Source: Actinoplanes octamycinicus (GTDB lineage Bacteria; Actinomycetota; Actinomycetes; Mycobacteriales; Micromonosporaceae). Taken from it: a stretch of 64,000 nucleotides of DNA. Of this stretch, positions 52,359-61,331 are shown in pieces. The DNA is taken from positions 4,631,501 to 4,695,500 of the forward strand of contig NZ_JACHNB010000001.1 in the NCBI RefSeq assembly GCF_014205225.1, read 5' to 3'. Position numbers and translations under genes: made by a program. The notes under the pieces were generated by a model. The model did not search any database. It was not told where the DNA came from and worked only from the letters and a program-made list of their open reading frames with translations. Each line of letters starts with the position of its first letter. The first letter of the stretch is position 1.

Positions 52359-55300
52359 TCACTCCAGCCGGCGGATGTCCTCCTCGGTGAGACTGAGTTC
52401 CCGCCGGGCCCACTCGCTGAGCGTCTGCTGAGCCCCGGCGTCCGCCATGGCCGGGGCCTCGACCAGCTGCTGGAAGATCTTCCCGGCGGCCTCCGGCGAG
52501 ACGGTCCGCCCGGCCCGGAGCCGGTCCAGGAGAGCGGACAGGACGTAGCGGTAGGTGGTGCCGGACCAGGGCAGTCCGGCGGTCAGCAGGTCCGCCACGC
52601 GCTGGGCGGTGCCGGCCGACGGGTTCGCCCAGAAGTCGACGAGCAGGTGGGCTGCCGAGGCCATCTCCGCGCGTCCGACCCGCACGAAGGAGTTGACCAG
52701 GGAGGCGGGCACCTTGTTCAACGGCTGCACGGCGTGGTGCACCATGTCGTCCAGCACGCTGCACTGGAAGTAGGCCTTCTGCCGGATCTGGTCGAGGCTC
52801 AGGTCCGGCATCAGCAGCGCGTCGCCGTGCTCCTCGAAGATCCACTCCGGTTCGAAGGTGACCTCGGTGAAGCCGTGCAGGGACAGCCGCAGGTCGCGAC
52901 GTCCGTCCACCTCGACCCGGCTCAGGCCGATCGCCGCCACCAGGCTGGTCCAGCCGTCGACGGTGAGCAGCGCCCGCCACAGCAGGGTCTGCGAGTGCCA
53001 GTCGTCGACCGGGTCCGGCGGCGCCGGATAGAGCTCGCTGCCGAGCACGAGGCGGTCGCAGCAGAGGGCGAGCAGGAGGAGGTTCGCGGCGTAGGTCGCG
53101 TAGCGGGCCGGCTCGCTCGGCGACTGCGGGCGGTAGTCGGCGTAGCGGATCCCGGGCGGCGTGTGGTTGACCGCGCGGTAGAGGCGCACCAGCAGCTCCC
53201 GCAGGGACTGCCGCCGGTCGGCGTCGGCCGTGCCGGCCATCTGGTCCAGGAAGTCCAGGATCGGGCCGCGGGCGCTCAGCGGCTGGAACGACAGCAGCGC
53301 GCGCATCAGGTCGTCCTCGGCGGGACCCGCGTTGAACGACATGGACGACGCCGCGTCCCGGGCCGCCAGGTCGGTGAGCACCTGCCAGGTGAGCCGGGCG
53401 ACCAGGTACTCGCCGAAGGTGGCGTGCAGGAACTCGTACGTCGGGAAGGCGGTCTCGTCCGGCAGGGCCCGCGCCCGGTGGATGAAGAAGAAGCGGCCGA
53501 GTGTCAGCTCGGCCTCCGGCAGCGCGGCGCGCATCCCGGCGGCGGCGCCCGGACCGGCCGGGCCGCAGATCTGCAGGGCCGCCAGATCGCGGTCCAGGTC
53601 CGCCTCGGTGACCCACTGGACGGAGCGGTTGAACATCGCGAACGCGACCACCGACAGGCGCCGCAACTCGTTCTCGACCGCGGCGCGCACCTCGCGGTCC
53701 GGCAGGCCCGGCCGGTGCTTGCCGATCTCGCGGAGCGCGAAGCTGCGCAGCAACTGCTCGTAGAGCTCGGTGGCGCGCAGGTCGGACCCGGCCCGCTGGA
53801 GCGCGTTCCGGTCGGCGTCGTAGAGCGCCAGCATGAGCAGCAGCAGCGGCTGCCCGGTCAGATCGCGGTGCTGCAGCACGACCTCCGGGGCGAGCGGCCG
53901 GAGCCCGGCGGCGGCGAAGTTGGCGGCGTTCACCCGGTTCCAGATGTCCAGCCAGAGGGCCACCCGCTCGTCGTCGAACGGCTCCAGGCGCAGGGCTGTC
54001 GTCTCCTCGGGCGTGCGGGCCCGGTCGGCCACCGCGGTCCGGCTGGTGACGATCACCGCGACCGGGCGGCCCTGGTCCGCCTCGCGACGCTGGAACCTGG
54101 CCACCCGCACCAGGTAGTCGGTCTGGCTCACCCCGACCGCCTGGAGCAGCTCGTCGAAGCCGTCGAGCAGGATCACCGGCATCGCGTCGCCGGCCGATCG
54201 GGCCAGGCCCGGCCACTCGACCCGCTCGCCGGTCGCCTGCCGGACGGCGTACTCGATCTGGTCCTGGATCTCGTCGAGGGCCGGGGTGTCCCGCAGGACG
54301 ACCCGGATCGGCAGGAAGTCGGCGGCCGGCAGCCGGGCGGCCAGGATCCGGGTGAGCACCGACTTGCCGGAGCCCGGCTGGCCGAGCACCAGCAGCGGAG
54401 CGCGGACCGCCTGCGGCGCGGTGAGGTGACCGATCAGGAACTCCTGCAGGTCGTCCCGGGCCGGGAGGCGCGACCACCAGGACTCCTCGCTCACCTGGGC
54501 GGCGGAGGGAACCTGGCACACCCGGAACCGGGGCGGGACGTAGCCCTCGCCCAGCTCCGGCACCCGGATGCCGTCCGGCACGTCGCCGGACTCGACGATC
54601 TGCCGGTCCAGCTCGGCGCGGTAGGCCAGGGCCAGGCTCGCCCGGCGCTGGTCCGGCGCCCGGCCGGTGGAGATCGCCTCGAGGGTCTCCTGCAGCCCGG
54701 CCAGGGCGGTGCGGGTGGCCCGGTGCTCGCGCTGGCTCGCCCAGCACGCCACCTCGGGGAAGTCCGCGACCAGCTGCCGGAACAGCTCGTCGTAGCGGGT
54801 GACCGCCCGGTCCGGCAGAGCGCGCAGCGCCTCGGAGAACCGGTCCCGCTCACCGGCCCCGAGGCGGTCCCAGACGGCGAGGCCGGCGACGAAGCGCTGG
54901 GTCACGGTCGCGGCCGCTTCGTAGTAGTCGCGCAGGAAGATCCGGAACACCTCGGCAGACTGATGGGGAAGCGGCGGGACCATGGTGTTGCCGACCAGGT
55001 GGGCGAAGATCCGCGCGTCATCCGCGACCGCGCCCGGCGGATTGCCGGCGCCGGTGACGGCCAGCTGCTCCGCCTTGGTGATCTCCAGATCCCGGAACTC
55101 GATCGGCAGGTCGCTGTCCGCCATCGCCTCGAAGAAGGCGGCGACCACGATCACCAGGTGGGCCGCTTCCAGCCGCTCGGTGCGGCTGTAGCGGGACAGG
55201 CCGCTGCGCCGGTCGGCGAAGCCGCGGACCAGGTCGTGGCTGAGGCGGACCAGCTCCGCTTTGGCGTCGAAGAGGCCGAGCAGTGCCGGGACCGCCGGGG

Positions 55301-55409
55301 TCGCGGCCAGCAGCACCCCGCCGGTGATCTTCTCGATCGCGGCGACGACCTTGCTGTCCTGGCCACCGAGCAGCCGGACCGCGTCCGAGTAACTGAGGGA
55401 GCGAGCCAT
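52359..55409 (-). CDS. NACHT-domain NTPase B (bacterial NLR-like), paralog of A
   Basis: The 1016-residue protein has the same layout as A: helical N-terminus (LSYSDAVRLLGGQDSKVV), Walker A LVLGQPGSGKSVL near 343, Walker B PVILLDGFDEL near 415, YEFLHATFGEYLVA and a diverged C-terminal sensor. About 82 residues from VADFPEVACW to VPPRFR are identical to A, and the DNA of these parts is nearly identical. The start at 55409 (MARSL) is chosen because A begins at the same place. The ATG 12 nt earlier is in frame here but out of frame in A, where one base is missing. Confidence 0.88.
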   Translation of the reverse strand: MARSLSYSDAVRLLGGQDSKVVAAIEKITGGVLLAATPAVPALLGLFDAKAELVRLSHDLVRGFADRRSGLSRYSRTERLEAAHLVIVVAAFFEAMADSDLPIEFRDLEITKAEQLAVTGAGNPPGAVADDARIFAHLVGNTMVPPLPHQSAEVFRIFLRDYYEAAATVTQRFVAGLAVWDRLGAGERDRFSEALRALPDRAVTRYDELFRQLVADFPEVACWASQREHRATRTALAGLQETLEAISTGRAPDQRRASLALAYRAELDRQIVESGDVPDGIRVPELGEGYVPPRFRVCQVPSAAQVSEESWWSRLPARDDLQEFLIGHLTAPQAVRAPLLVLGQPGSGKSVLTRILAARLPAADFLPIRVVLRDTPALDEIQDQIEYAVRQATGERVEWPGLARSAGDAMPVILLDGFDELLQAVGVSQTDYLVRVARFQRREADQGRPVAVIVTSRTAVADRARTPEETTALRLEPFDDERVALWLDIWNRVNAANFAAAGLRPLAPEVVLQHRDLTGQPLLLLMLALYDADRNALQRAGSDLRATELYEQLLRSFALREIGKHRPGLPDREVRAAVENELRRLSVVAFAMFNRSVQWVTEADLDRDLAALQICGPAGPGAAAGMRAALPEAELTLGRFFFIHRARALPDETAFPTYEFLHATFGEYLVARLTWQVLTDLAARDAASSMSFNAGPAEDDLMRALLSFQPLSARGPILDFLDQMAGTADADRRQSLRELLVRLYRAVNHTPPGIRYADYRPQSPSEPARYATYAANLLLLALCCDRLVLGSELYPAPPDPVDDWHSQTLLWRALLTVDGWTSLVAAIGLSRVEVDGRRDLRLSLHGFTEVTFEPEWIFEEHGDALLMPDLSLDQIRQKAYFQCSVLDDMVHHAVQPLNKVPASLVNSFVRVGRAEMASAAHLLVDFWANPSAGTAQRVADLLTAGLPWSGTTYRYVLSALLDRLRAGRTVSPEAAGKIFQQLVEAPAMADAGAQQTLSEWARRELSLTEEDIRRLE

Positions 55410-55441
55410 GCCGTCCATCATGGTCGGTGGTCACCACGCGG

Positions 55442-55468
55442 TTGACCCGCCCCGGGCGGGTGGGTCAA
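55442..55468. repeat. Inverted repeat upstream of NACHT B
   Basis: TTGACCCGCCC (55442-55452) and GGGTGGGTCAA (55458-55468) pair with one mismatch (C/T). It lies in the divergent spacer between NACHT B and the enoyl-CoA hydratase gene and could be an operator for either. Confidence 0.45.
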
Positions 55469-55477
55469 GATAGCGAA

Positions 55478-55493
55478 GTTACCTGCGGGTAAC
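55478..55493 (+). promoter_or_regulatory. Palindromic operator before the enoyl-CoA hydratase gene
   Basis: GTTACC-TGCG-GGTAAC is a 6-4-6 palindrome 21 bp before the start. Motifs of this TTACC-N-GGTAA type are common in front of actinobacterial fatty-acid genes and are bound by TetR-type regulators; the regulator here is unknown. Confidence 0.6.
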
Positions 55494-55513
55494 ATCAGCG
55501 ACAAGGAGGCCGC

Positions 55514-56185
55514 ATGCCCACGCTCGACCGCCAGGACGACGTCTTCGTCCTCGACCTCGGGGACACCGAGAACCGGTTCCACCCCGACTGGCTGATCGCC
55601 GTCGGCGCCGCCCTCGACGAGGTGGAGAAGGCCGACGGGCCGAAGGCCCTGGTCACCACCGCGACCGGGAAGTTCTTCTCGAACGGTCTCGATCTCGAGT
55701 GGCTGGGCGCGAACGGCGACAAGTTCCGGGAGTACGCGACCTCGGTGCACGCCCTGTTCGCCCGGGTGCTCGCGCTGCCGCTGCCGACCGTCGCGGCGCT
55801 GCAGGGGCACACCTTCGCGGCCGGCGCGATGCTGTCGCTGGCGCACGACTTCCGGGTGATGCGCGCCGACCGCGGCTTCTGGTGCCTGCCCGAGGTGGCG
55901 ATCAGCATCCCGTTCACTCCGGCCATGTCGGCGCTGATCCAGAGCCGGCTGACGCCGCAGGCCGCGCACGAGGCGATGACCACCGGCCGGCGGTACGGCG
56001 GCGAGGACGCCCGGACGGCCGGGATCGTCGACCACGCGGCCCCGGAGGACGCGGTGCTGCCCACCGCCGTCAAGATCGCCGCGACGCTGGCCGGGAACGC
56101 CGGCGACACGCTCGGCACGATCAAGGCCCGGATGTACGCCCCGGCCCTGACCCTGCTGCGCGACGGGACGAACCCGCTGGGCTGA
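55514..56185 (+). CDS. Enoyl-CoA hydratase/isomerase family protein
   Basis: The 223-residue crotonase-fold protein has the oxyanion-hole segments GKFFSNGLDLEWLG and LQGHTFAAGAMLSLAHDFRVM. The sequence after the second lacks the usual catalytic glutamate pair of hydratases and is closer to delta3,delta2-enoyl-CoA isomerases (CLPEVAISIPFTPAM). It would work in beta-oxidation. AAGGAGG stands 5 nt before the ATG. It stands alone on its strand. Confidence 0.92.
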   Translation: MPTLDRQDDVFVLDLGDTENRFHPDWLIAVGAALDEVEKADGPKALVTTATGKFFSNGLDLEWLGANGDKFREYATSVHALFARVLALPLPTVAALQGHTFAAGAMLSLAHDFRVMRADRGFWCLPEVAISIPFTPAMSALIQSRLTPQAAHEAMTTGRRYGGEDARTAGIVDHAAPEDAVLPTAVKIAATLAGNAGDTLGTIKARMYAPALTLLRDGTNPLG

Positions 56186-56192
56186 GCCCGAC

Positions 56193-57317
56193 TCAGGCCG
56201 GCTGGGACACCAGGGCGGCGACCTCGGCGTGCAGGCCGGGGACGTCGCCCCGGACGCCGTCCAGCAGCCACTGGCACATCTGCAGGGACGCGCCGACCAC
56301 CGTCCGCACCCGCGCCAGGCGGCGGGCGGTGAACTCCGTCCACAGCGCGTCGTCCACCACCGGCGCGGTCAGCAGCAGGTCGCCGAGCACCGCGGCGTCC
56401 TCCAGCGACATCGCCGCGCCCTGCGCCAGGGTGGGCGGGGCGGCGTGCGCCGCGTCGCCGATCACCACCACCCGGCCCCGGTTCCACGGCCCGTCCAGCA
56501 GGTGGGTCTGGAACCGGGTGAAGTGGATCCGGGCCGGATCGTCGAACTCGATCTCGTCCCACGGGCCGTGCAGCGGCGCGGCCAGCGAGCGGACCACGGC
56601 CAGCGACTCCGCCGGGCTCAGCGGGCCGCGATGCTGGGGCGTCTCGGCCAGGTAGACGTACATCGACTCGGGGCCGGTCGGGCAGTACCCGGCGATGTGC
56701 AGCGGACCGCCCAGGATCAGCTCGGTCCGGTGCACGGACGCCGGCCGGGCGGTCACCACCCGCCAGATGTCGATCCCGACGTCCCGGGTGACCAGATCGA
56801 TGCCGATCTCCCGGCGCACCGCGGAACGCACCCCGTCGGCGCCGATCACCACGTCGTAGCGGGCCGTCCGGTGGTCGGTGAGGGTCACCTCGACGCCGTC
56901 GCCGTCCGGCCGGATCGCGGTGAAGCTGGTGCCGAACCGGACCCGGGCGCCCACCCGCGCCGCCCGCTCCAGCAGCAACTGGGCGAGAACCGGACGGTAC
57001 GTGCCGAAGGTGGCCGGCAGGTCGGCGCCGCCCGTACGGAAATCCGTCATCTCGGCCAGCAGCGTGCCGTACGCGTCGGGCGCCCTGATCCCGAGCGAGT
57101 CGAAGCCGTGCCCGCGCGGCCGCAGCCGGTCCCAGACGCCCAGCTCGCGCAGCACGCGCAGCGCGTTGCCCTGCAGCGTGATGCCGGATCCGGTGGCGCC
57201 GGCCTCGGGCAGCGCGTCGATCAGGTCGACCGCGACCCCGCCGGTCGCGAGCCGGATGGCGGCCGCCGCCCCGGCGATGCCGGCGCCGACGACGAGGACC
57301 TTGCGGACTGCGGGCAC
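56193..57317 (-). CDS. FAD-dependent aromatic monooxygenase (PHBH/salicylate hydroxylase-like)
   Basis: The 374-residue protein has the FAD motif VLVVGAGIAGAAAAIRLA, the DG motif DVVIGADGVRSAVRRE and the second FAD motif GRVVVIGDAAHAAPPTLAQG. These are the three classical group A monooxygenase signatures. The substrate is unknown. It is convergent with the enoyl-CoA hydratase gene (7 bp apart) and divergent from the phosphoketolase. Confidence 0.92.
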   Translation of the reverse strand: MPAVRKVLVVGAGIAGAAAAIRLATGGVAVDLIDALPEAGATGSGITLQGNALRVLRELGVWDRLRPRGHGFDSLGIRAPDAYGTLLAEMTDFRTGGADLPATFGTYRPVLAQLLLERAARVGARVRFGTSFTAIRPDGDGVEVTLTDHRTARYDVVIGADGVRSAVRREIGIDLVTRDVGIDIWRVVTARPASVHRTELILGGPLHIAGYCPTGPESMYVYLAETPQHRGPLSPAESLAVVRSLAAPLHGPWDEIEFDDPARIHFTRFQTHLLDGPWNRGRVVVIGDAAHAAPPTLAQGAAMSLEDAAVLGDLLLTAPVVDDALWTEFTARRLARVRTVVGASLQMCQWLLDGVRGDVPGLHAEVAALVSQPA

Positions 57318-57355
57318 GAGCGGCTCCTCACGCGCGGGCGGAAAACGCTCTCACT

Positions 57356-57377
57356 GTCCACCGCGTCCATGGTGGAC
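57356..57377. promoter_or_regulatory. Inverted repeat in the monooxygenase/phosphoketolase spacer
   Basis: GTCCACC-N8-GGTGGAC is a perfect 7-bp inverted repeat 38 bp upstream of the monooxygenase start. It is a possible operator. Confidence 0.4.
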
Positions 57378-57472
57378 GGAAGAGAGACGTGGCTCACTCC
57401 TGTCCCAGTGGCCTCGTTCGCCCGCCGTTCGCCAAGGGTGAGGCGTGCTGACCGGAACCGCGGGTAACGTCC

Positions 57473-57491
57473 CGTTCGGAAGGGCCGAACG
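57473..57491. promoter_or_regulatory. Inverted repeat upstream of the phosphoketolase
   Basis: CGTTCGG-N5-CCGAACG is a perfect 7-bp inverted repeat about 68 bp before the phosphoketolase start. It may be an operator or a 5' UTR hairpin. Confidence 0.4.
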
Positions 57492-57558
57492 ACCCTGCCG
57501 GGCGAGGTCCCGGCGGAGAAAAGTGAAGATCGACGAAGCCTTCGGGGAAGGAAAGATC

Positions 57559-59949
57559 GTGACCGCTGTGCTCGACCAGCTCGCCCATCTTGAGGACACC
57601 GAGGTCGCCGCGCTCGACGCGTGGTGGCGGGCGAACAACTACCTCACTGTCGGACAGATCTACCTGCAGGCCAACCCGCTGCTGCGCGAGCCGCTGAAAG
57701 CCGAGCACATCAAGCCGCGGCTGCTCGGCCACTGGGGGACCAGCCCCGGCCTGTCGTTCGTCTACGCGCACGTCTCCCGGCTGATCAAGAAGACCGGGCA
57801 GCAGGCCATCTACCTGGCCGGTCCGGGCCACGGCGGCCCGGCGCTGGTGGCCGCGGGTTACCTGGAGGGCACCTACTCCGAGATCTACCCGAAGGTCGGC
57901 CAGGACGAGGCCGGCCTGCTCCGGCTGTTCCGCCAGTTCTCCAGCCCGGGCGGCATCCCCAGCCATGTCTCGGTGACCACCCCCGGGTCCATCCACGAGG
58001 GCGGTGAGCTGGGCTACGTGCTGGTGCACGCGTTCGGCTCGGTGATGGACAACCCGGACCTGCTGACCATCGCGGTGGTCGGCGACGGCGAGGCGGAGAC
58101 CGGCCCCCTGGAGGGCTCCTGGAAGGGCGTCTCCTTCATCAACCCGGAGCACGACGGCGCGGTGCTGCCGATCCTGCACCTGAACGGCGCCAAGATCGCC
58201 GGCCCGACCGTGCTGGCCCGCAAGGATCCGGAAGAGGTCCGCAAGCTCCTCGAGGGCCACGGCTACGAGATCATCGAGGTGGGCGGCGACGACCTGCCCG
58301 GCATGCACCACCGCTTCGCCGAGGCGCTGGCCGCGGCCTGGGGCAAGATCAAGAGCATCCAGACCGCGGCGCGTGAGGGCGGCTGGGACGGTTCCCGGCC
58401 GCGCTGGCCGCTGATCATCCTGCGTACGCCCAAGGGCTGGACCGGCCCGCAGGAGGTCGACGGGATCACCGTCGGCGGGACGTGGCGGGCCCACCAGGTG
58501 CCGCTCTCCGGCGTCCGAAACAACGCCGACCACCTGCGGCTGCTGGAGGAGTGGCTGAAGTCGTACCGGCCGGACGAGCTGTTCGACGCGAACGGCGCCC
58601 CCACCCCGCTGGTCCGCGAGCTGGCCCCGGACGGCGACCTGCGGATGAGCGCCAGCCCGCACGCCAACGGCGGCCGGCTCACCCGGGACCTGGACCTGCC
58701 CGACTTCCGCGACTACGCGGTCGAGGTGAAGACCCCGGCGTCGGGCCGGGCCGAGTCCACCCGCCGGCTGGGCGAGCTGATGCGCGACATCTACTCGCGC
58801 AACCCGGACCGGTTCCGGCTGTTCTGCCCGGACGAGACGAACTCGAACCGGCTCGGCGCGGTCTTCGAGGTCTCCGACCGGGCGTTCATGGAGTCGGTCA
58901 CCCCGGACGACGTGAAGCTCAGCCGCGGCGGCCGGGTGATGGAGGTGCTCTCCGAGCACAACTGCCACGGCTGGCTGGAGGGCTACACGCTCACCGGGCG
59001 GCACGGCATGTTCGCCACCTACGAGGCGTTCGCCATGGTCAGCGCGTCGCAGACGATCCAGCACGGCAAGTGGCTGCAGGAGGCGTCGCACCTGCCCTGG
59101 CGGGCCAAGGTGCCGAGCCTGAACATCCTGCTCACCTCGACCGCCTGGCGCAACGACCACAACGGCTTCTCGCACCAGGGTCCCGGCCTGATCCAGAACG
59201 TGCTGACCCAGCGCGGCGACGTGGCCCGGGTCTACCTGCCGCCGGACGCGAACACCCTGCTCTCGGTCGCCGACCACTGCTTCCGGTCCCGGTCGTACAT
59301 CAACCTGATCGTGATCGACAAGCAGCCGCAGCTGCAGTGGCTGGACATGGACCAGGCGATCGACCACTGCACCAAGGGCGCCGGCATCTGGGAGTGGGCC
59401 GGCACCGACGACGGCAACAGCGACCCGGACATCGTGCTGGCCTGCGCCGGCGACGTGGTCACCATGGAGACGGTGGCCGCCGCGCGGATCCTGATGGAGA
59501 AGCTGCCGCAGCTCAAGGTGCGCGTGGTCAACGTGGTCGACCTGATGACCCTGCCGCGGCCCAAGGACCACCCGCACGGCATGAGCGAGACCATGTTCCG
59601 TGAGCTGTTCACCGACCACGTGGACGTGGTGTTCTCGTTCCACGGCTATCCGGGCGCCATCCACCAGCTGGTGCACGGCCGGCCGGACGCCGACCGGTTC
59701 CGGGTGCGCGGCTTCATCGAGCAGGGCACCACCACCACGCCGTTCGACATGACGGTGCGGAACAAGGCGTCCCGCTACCACCTGGTGATGGACGCGATCA
59801 ACAACGCCGGGCGGCTGCCGAGCGGCGCGACCGAGCTCAAGGCCTGGTGCGAGGCGCAGCTCGCCAAGCACGAGACCTATGTGGTCGAGCACCTGGAGGA
59901 CATGCCCGAGGTGCGGGATTGGTCACTCGGCGACTGGGCGCAGAGTTGA
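57559..59949 (+). CDS. xfp: Xylulose-5-phosphate/fructose-6-phosphate phosphoketolase
   Basis: The 796-residue thiamine-diphosphate enzyme splits xylulose 5-phosphate (or fructose 6-phosphate) with phosphate to acetyl phosphate and an aldose phosphate. Motifs include YLAGPGHGGPALVAAGYLEG, the TPP motif VGDGEAETGPLEGSWKG and the late STAWRNDHNGFSHQGPG and GYPGAIHQLVHGR. The family is 790-800 residues, so the GTG at 57559 with AAGGA six bases upstream is preferred to the frame starting at 57445. No acetate kinase gene is adjacent. Pentoses freed by the xyloglucan system could feed it. Confidence 0.96.
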   Translation: MTAVLDQLAHLEDTEVAALDAWWRANNYLTVGQIYLQANPLLREPLKAEHIKPRLLGHWGTSPGLSFVYAHVSRLIKKTGQQAIYLAGPGHGGPALVAAGYLEGTYSEIYPKVGQDEAGLLRLFRQFSSPGGIPSHVSVTTPGSIHEGGELGYVLVHAFGSVMDNPDLLTIAVVGDGEAETGPLEGSWKGVSFINPEHDGAVLPILHLNGAKIAGPTVLARKDPEEVRKLLEGHGYEIIEVGGDDLPGMHHRFAEALAAAWGKIKSIQTAAREGGWDGSRPRWPLIILRTPKGWTGPQEVDGITVGGTWRAHQVPLSGVRNNADHLRLLEEWLKSYRPDELFDANGAPTPLVRELAPDGDLRMSASPHANGGRLTRDLDLPDFRDYAVEVKTPASGRAESTRRLGELMRDIYSRNPDRFRLFCPDETNSNRLGAVFEVSDRAFMESVTPDDVKLSRGGRVMEVLSEHNCHGWLEGYTLTGRHGMFATYEAFAMVSASQTIQHGKWLQEASHLPWRAKVPSLNILLTSTAWRNDHNGFSHQGPGLIQNVLTQRGDVARVYLPPDANTLLSVADHCFRSRSYINLIVIDKQPQLQWLDMDQAIDHCTKGAGIWEWAGTDDGNSDPDIVLACAGDVVTMETVAAARILMEKLPQLKVRVVNVVDLMTLPRPKDHPHGMSETMFRELFTDHVDVVFSFHGYPGAIHQLVHGRPDADRFRVRGFIEQGTTTTPFDMTVRNKASRYHLVMDAINNAGRLPSGATELKAWCEAQLAKHETYVVEHLEDMPEVRDWSLGDWAQS

Positions 59950-59967
59950 TCTAGACAGGTTTGGGGG

Positions 59968-59999
59968 TCTCTCCGCCTAAGAAAGTGGGGGCGGAGAGA
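59968..59999 (+). terminator. Hairpin after the phosphoketolase
   Basis: A 10-bp stem (59968-59977 with 59990-59999) closes a 12-nt loop, 18 bp beyond the phosphoketolase stop. No clear T-tract follows. Confidence 0.55.
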
Positions 60000-60081
60000 T
60001 ACTTCACCCTTTCTTTCGACGCCGGATGAAGCGAAGGTGAAGGGCATACGCCTACTCGACGATGAGGAAGGGGACCCCCGG

Positions 60082-60531
60082 ATGGCCGGTACGCTCAGCC
60101 CTTGGCCGACGACCCGACAGGGTTCGACGCAACATCCCGTGCCCACGCTGCAGTACCTGTTGCAGGCCCACGGCCACACGGTCACGGTGGACGGCGTCTT
60201 CGGCGCCCAGACCGGTGACGCGGTGCGCGCCTACCAGCGGGCGAAGGGCCTTCCCGACAACGGCGTTGTCGGCGCGGAGACCTGGCAGGCTCTGATCGTG
60301 GACGTCCGGCCCGGTGCCCGGGGCAACGCGGTGCGCGGCGTGCAGCACGAGTTCCACCAGCGGCGGGGGTCCGGCGCCGACCCGGACGGGGTCTACGGCC
60401 CGGTCACCGAGTCGGCGGTGCGCGCCTTCCAGTCCGACGCCGGCCTCATCGTCGACGGTGTCGTCGGCCGGGAGACCTGGCAGGCGCTGGTCGCCGGCGC
60501 CGACGGCGGATCGCTCCAGCAGGCCGCCTGA
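60082..60531 (+). CDS. Peptidoglycan-binding-domain protein (two repeats, no signal peptide seen)
   Basis: The 149-residue protein contains two PG_binding_1 repeats: HGHTVTVDGVFGAQTGDAVR to GAETWQAL, and the later YGPVTESAVRAFQSDAGLIV to GRETWQAL. There is no enzymatic domain and no obvious signal peptide, which is odd for a wall-binding protein. The ATG at 60082 has AAGGGG eight bases upstream; an upstream GTG at 60037 adds an acidic stretch. It could use another export route or act as a regulator fragment. Confidence 0.8.
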   Translation: MAGTLSPWPTTRQGSTQHPVPTLQYLLQAHGHTVTVDGVFGAQTGDAVRAYQRAKGLPDNGVVGAETWQALIVDVRPGARGNAVRGVQHEFHQRRGSGADPDGVYGPVTESAVRAFQSDAGLIVDGVVGRETWQALVAGADGGSLQQAA

Positions 60532-60554
60532 CGTCCTGGAAAAGAGCGCCGGAC

Positions 60555-61331
60555 TCAGCCCCGGCGCGACGCGGCCGCCGCCACCGGGTCGAAGCCGAAC
60601 GGCAGCTCGAGGCGGTGGCCGCGCATCAACTCCCGGTCGGCCAGCAGCGCGGTGGTCTCGCCGTCCGCCGCGATCCGGCCGCCGTCCAGGATCACCGAGC
60701 GCGGGCACAGCTCCAGCGCGTAGGGCAGGTCGTGGGTGACCATCAGCAGCGTCACCGGCAGCGACTGGAGGATCTCGGCCAGCTCGCGGCGGCTCGCCGG
60801 GTCCAGGTTCGACGACGGCTCGTCGAGCACCAGGATCTCCGGGCGCATGGCCAGCACGGTCGCCACCGCCACCCGCCGCCGCTGCCCGAACGACAGGTGA
60901 TGCGGCACCTGGTCGCGGTGCTCGGTCATACCGACCGCCCGCAGCGCCTCGTCGACCCGCGCGTCCAGCTCGGCGCCGCGCAACCCCAGGTTCGCCGGCC
61001 CGAACGCGACGTCCTCGGCCACCGTCGGCATGAACAGCTGGTCGTCCGGGTCCTGGAAGACGATGCCGACCCGGCGGCGGATCTCGCCGATCGCGGCCCG
61101 GTCACCCGGCCGGACCGGCAGCCCGGCCACCTGGACCGTGCCGCCACCGCCGTGCAGGATGCCGTTGAGGTGCAGGACCAGGGTGGTCTTGCCGGCGCCG
61201 TTCGGCCCGAGCAGGGCGACCCGCTCGCCCGGGGCCAGGGTGAGGTCGACGCCGCGGAGCGCGGCCCGGCCGTCCGGGTAGGCGTAATGCAGCCCGGTCA
61301 CCTGCAGGGCGGGAGTCGTCACGTCGCTCAT
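60555..61331 (-). CDS. cbiO: ECF transporter ATPase, CbiO/NikO-like
   Basis: The 258-residue ABC ATPase has Walker A LGPNGAGKTTL, Q-loop VFQDPDDQLF, the signature region LSFGQRRRVAVATVLAM, Walker B ILVLDEPSSNLDP and the H-loop MVTHD. The start at 61331 overlaps the cbiQ stop (ATGA), so translation is coupled; a longer frame upstream lies within cbiQ. It powers nickel or cobalt uptake with CbiM and CbiQ. Confidence 0.95.
   Translation of the reverse strand: MSDVTTPALQVTGLHYAYPDGRAALRGVDLTLAPGERVALLGPNGAGKTTLVLHLNGILHGGGGTVQVAGLPVRPGDRAAIGEIRRRVGIVFQDPDDQLFMPTVAEDVAFGPANLGLRGAELDARVDEALRAVGMTEHRDQVPHHLSFGQRRRVAVATVLAMRPEILVLDEPSSNLDPASRRELAEILQSLPVTLLMVTHDLPYALELCPRSVILDGGRIAADGETTALLADRELMRGHRLELPFGFDPVAAAASRRG

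Noticed and set aside
49503..55445. A 1980-codon plus-strand open frame through the NACHT region
   Set aside because: It is antisense to two well-supported NACHT genes and is a by-product of high GC third positions; its translation has no domain structure.
57445..57558. An N-terminal extension of the phosphoketolase
   Set aside because: The 38 extra residues are basic and not family-like, whereas the GTG at 57559 has a good ribosome binding site and gives the usual length.
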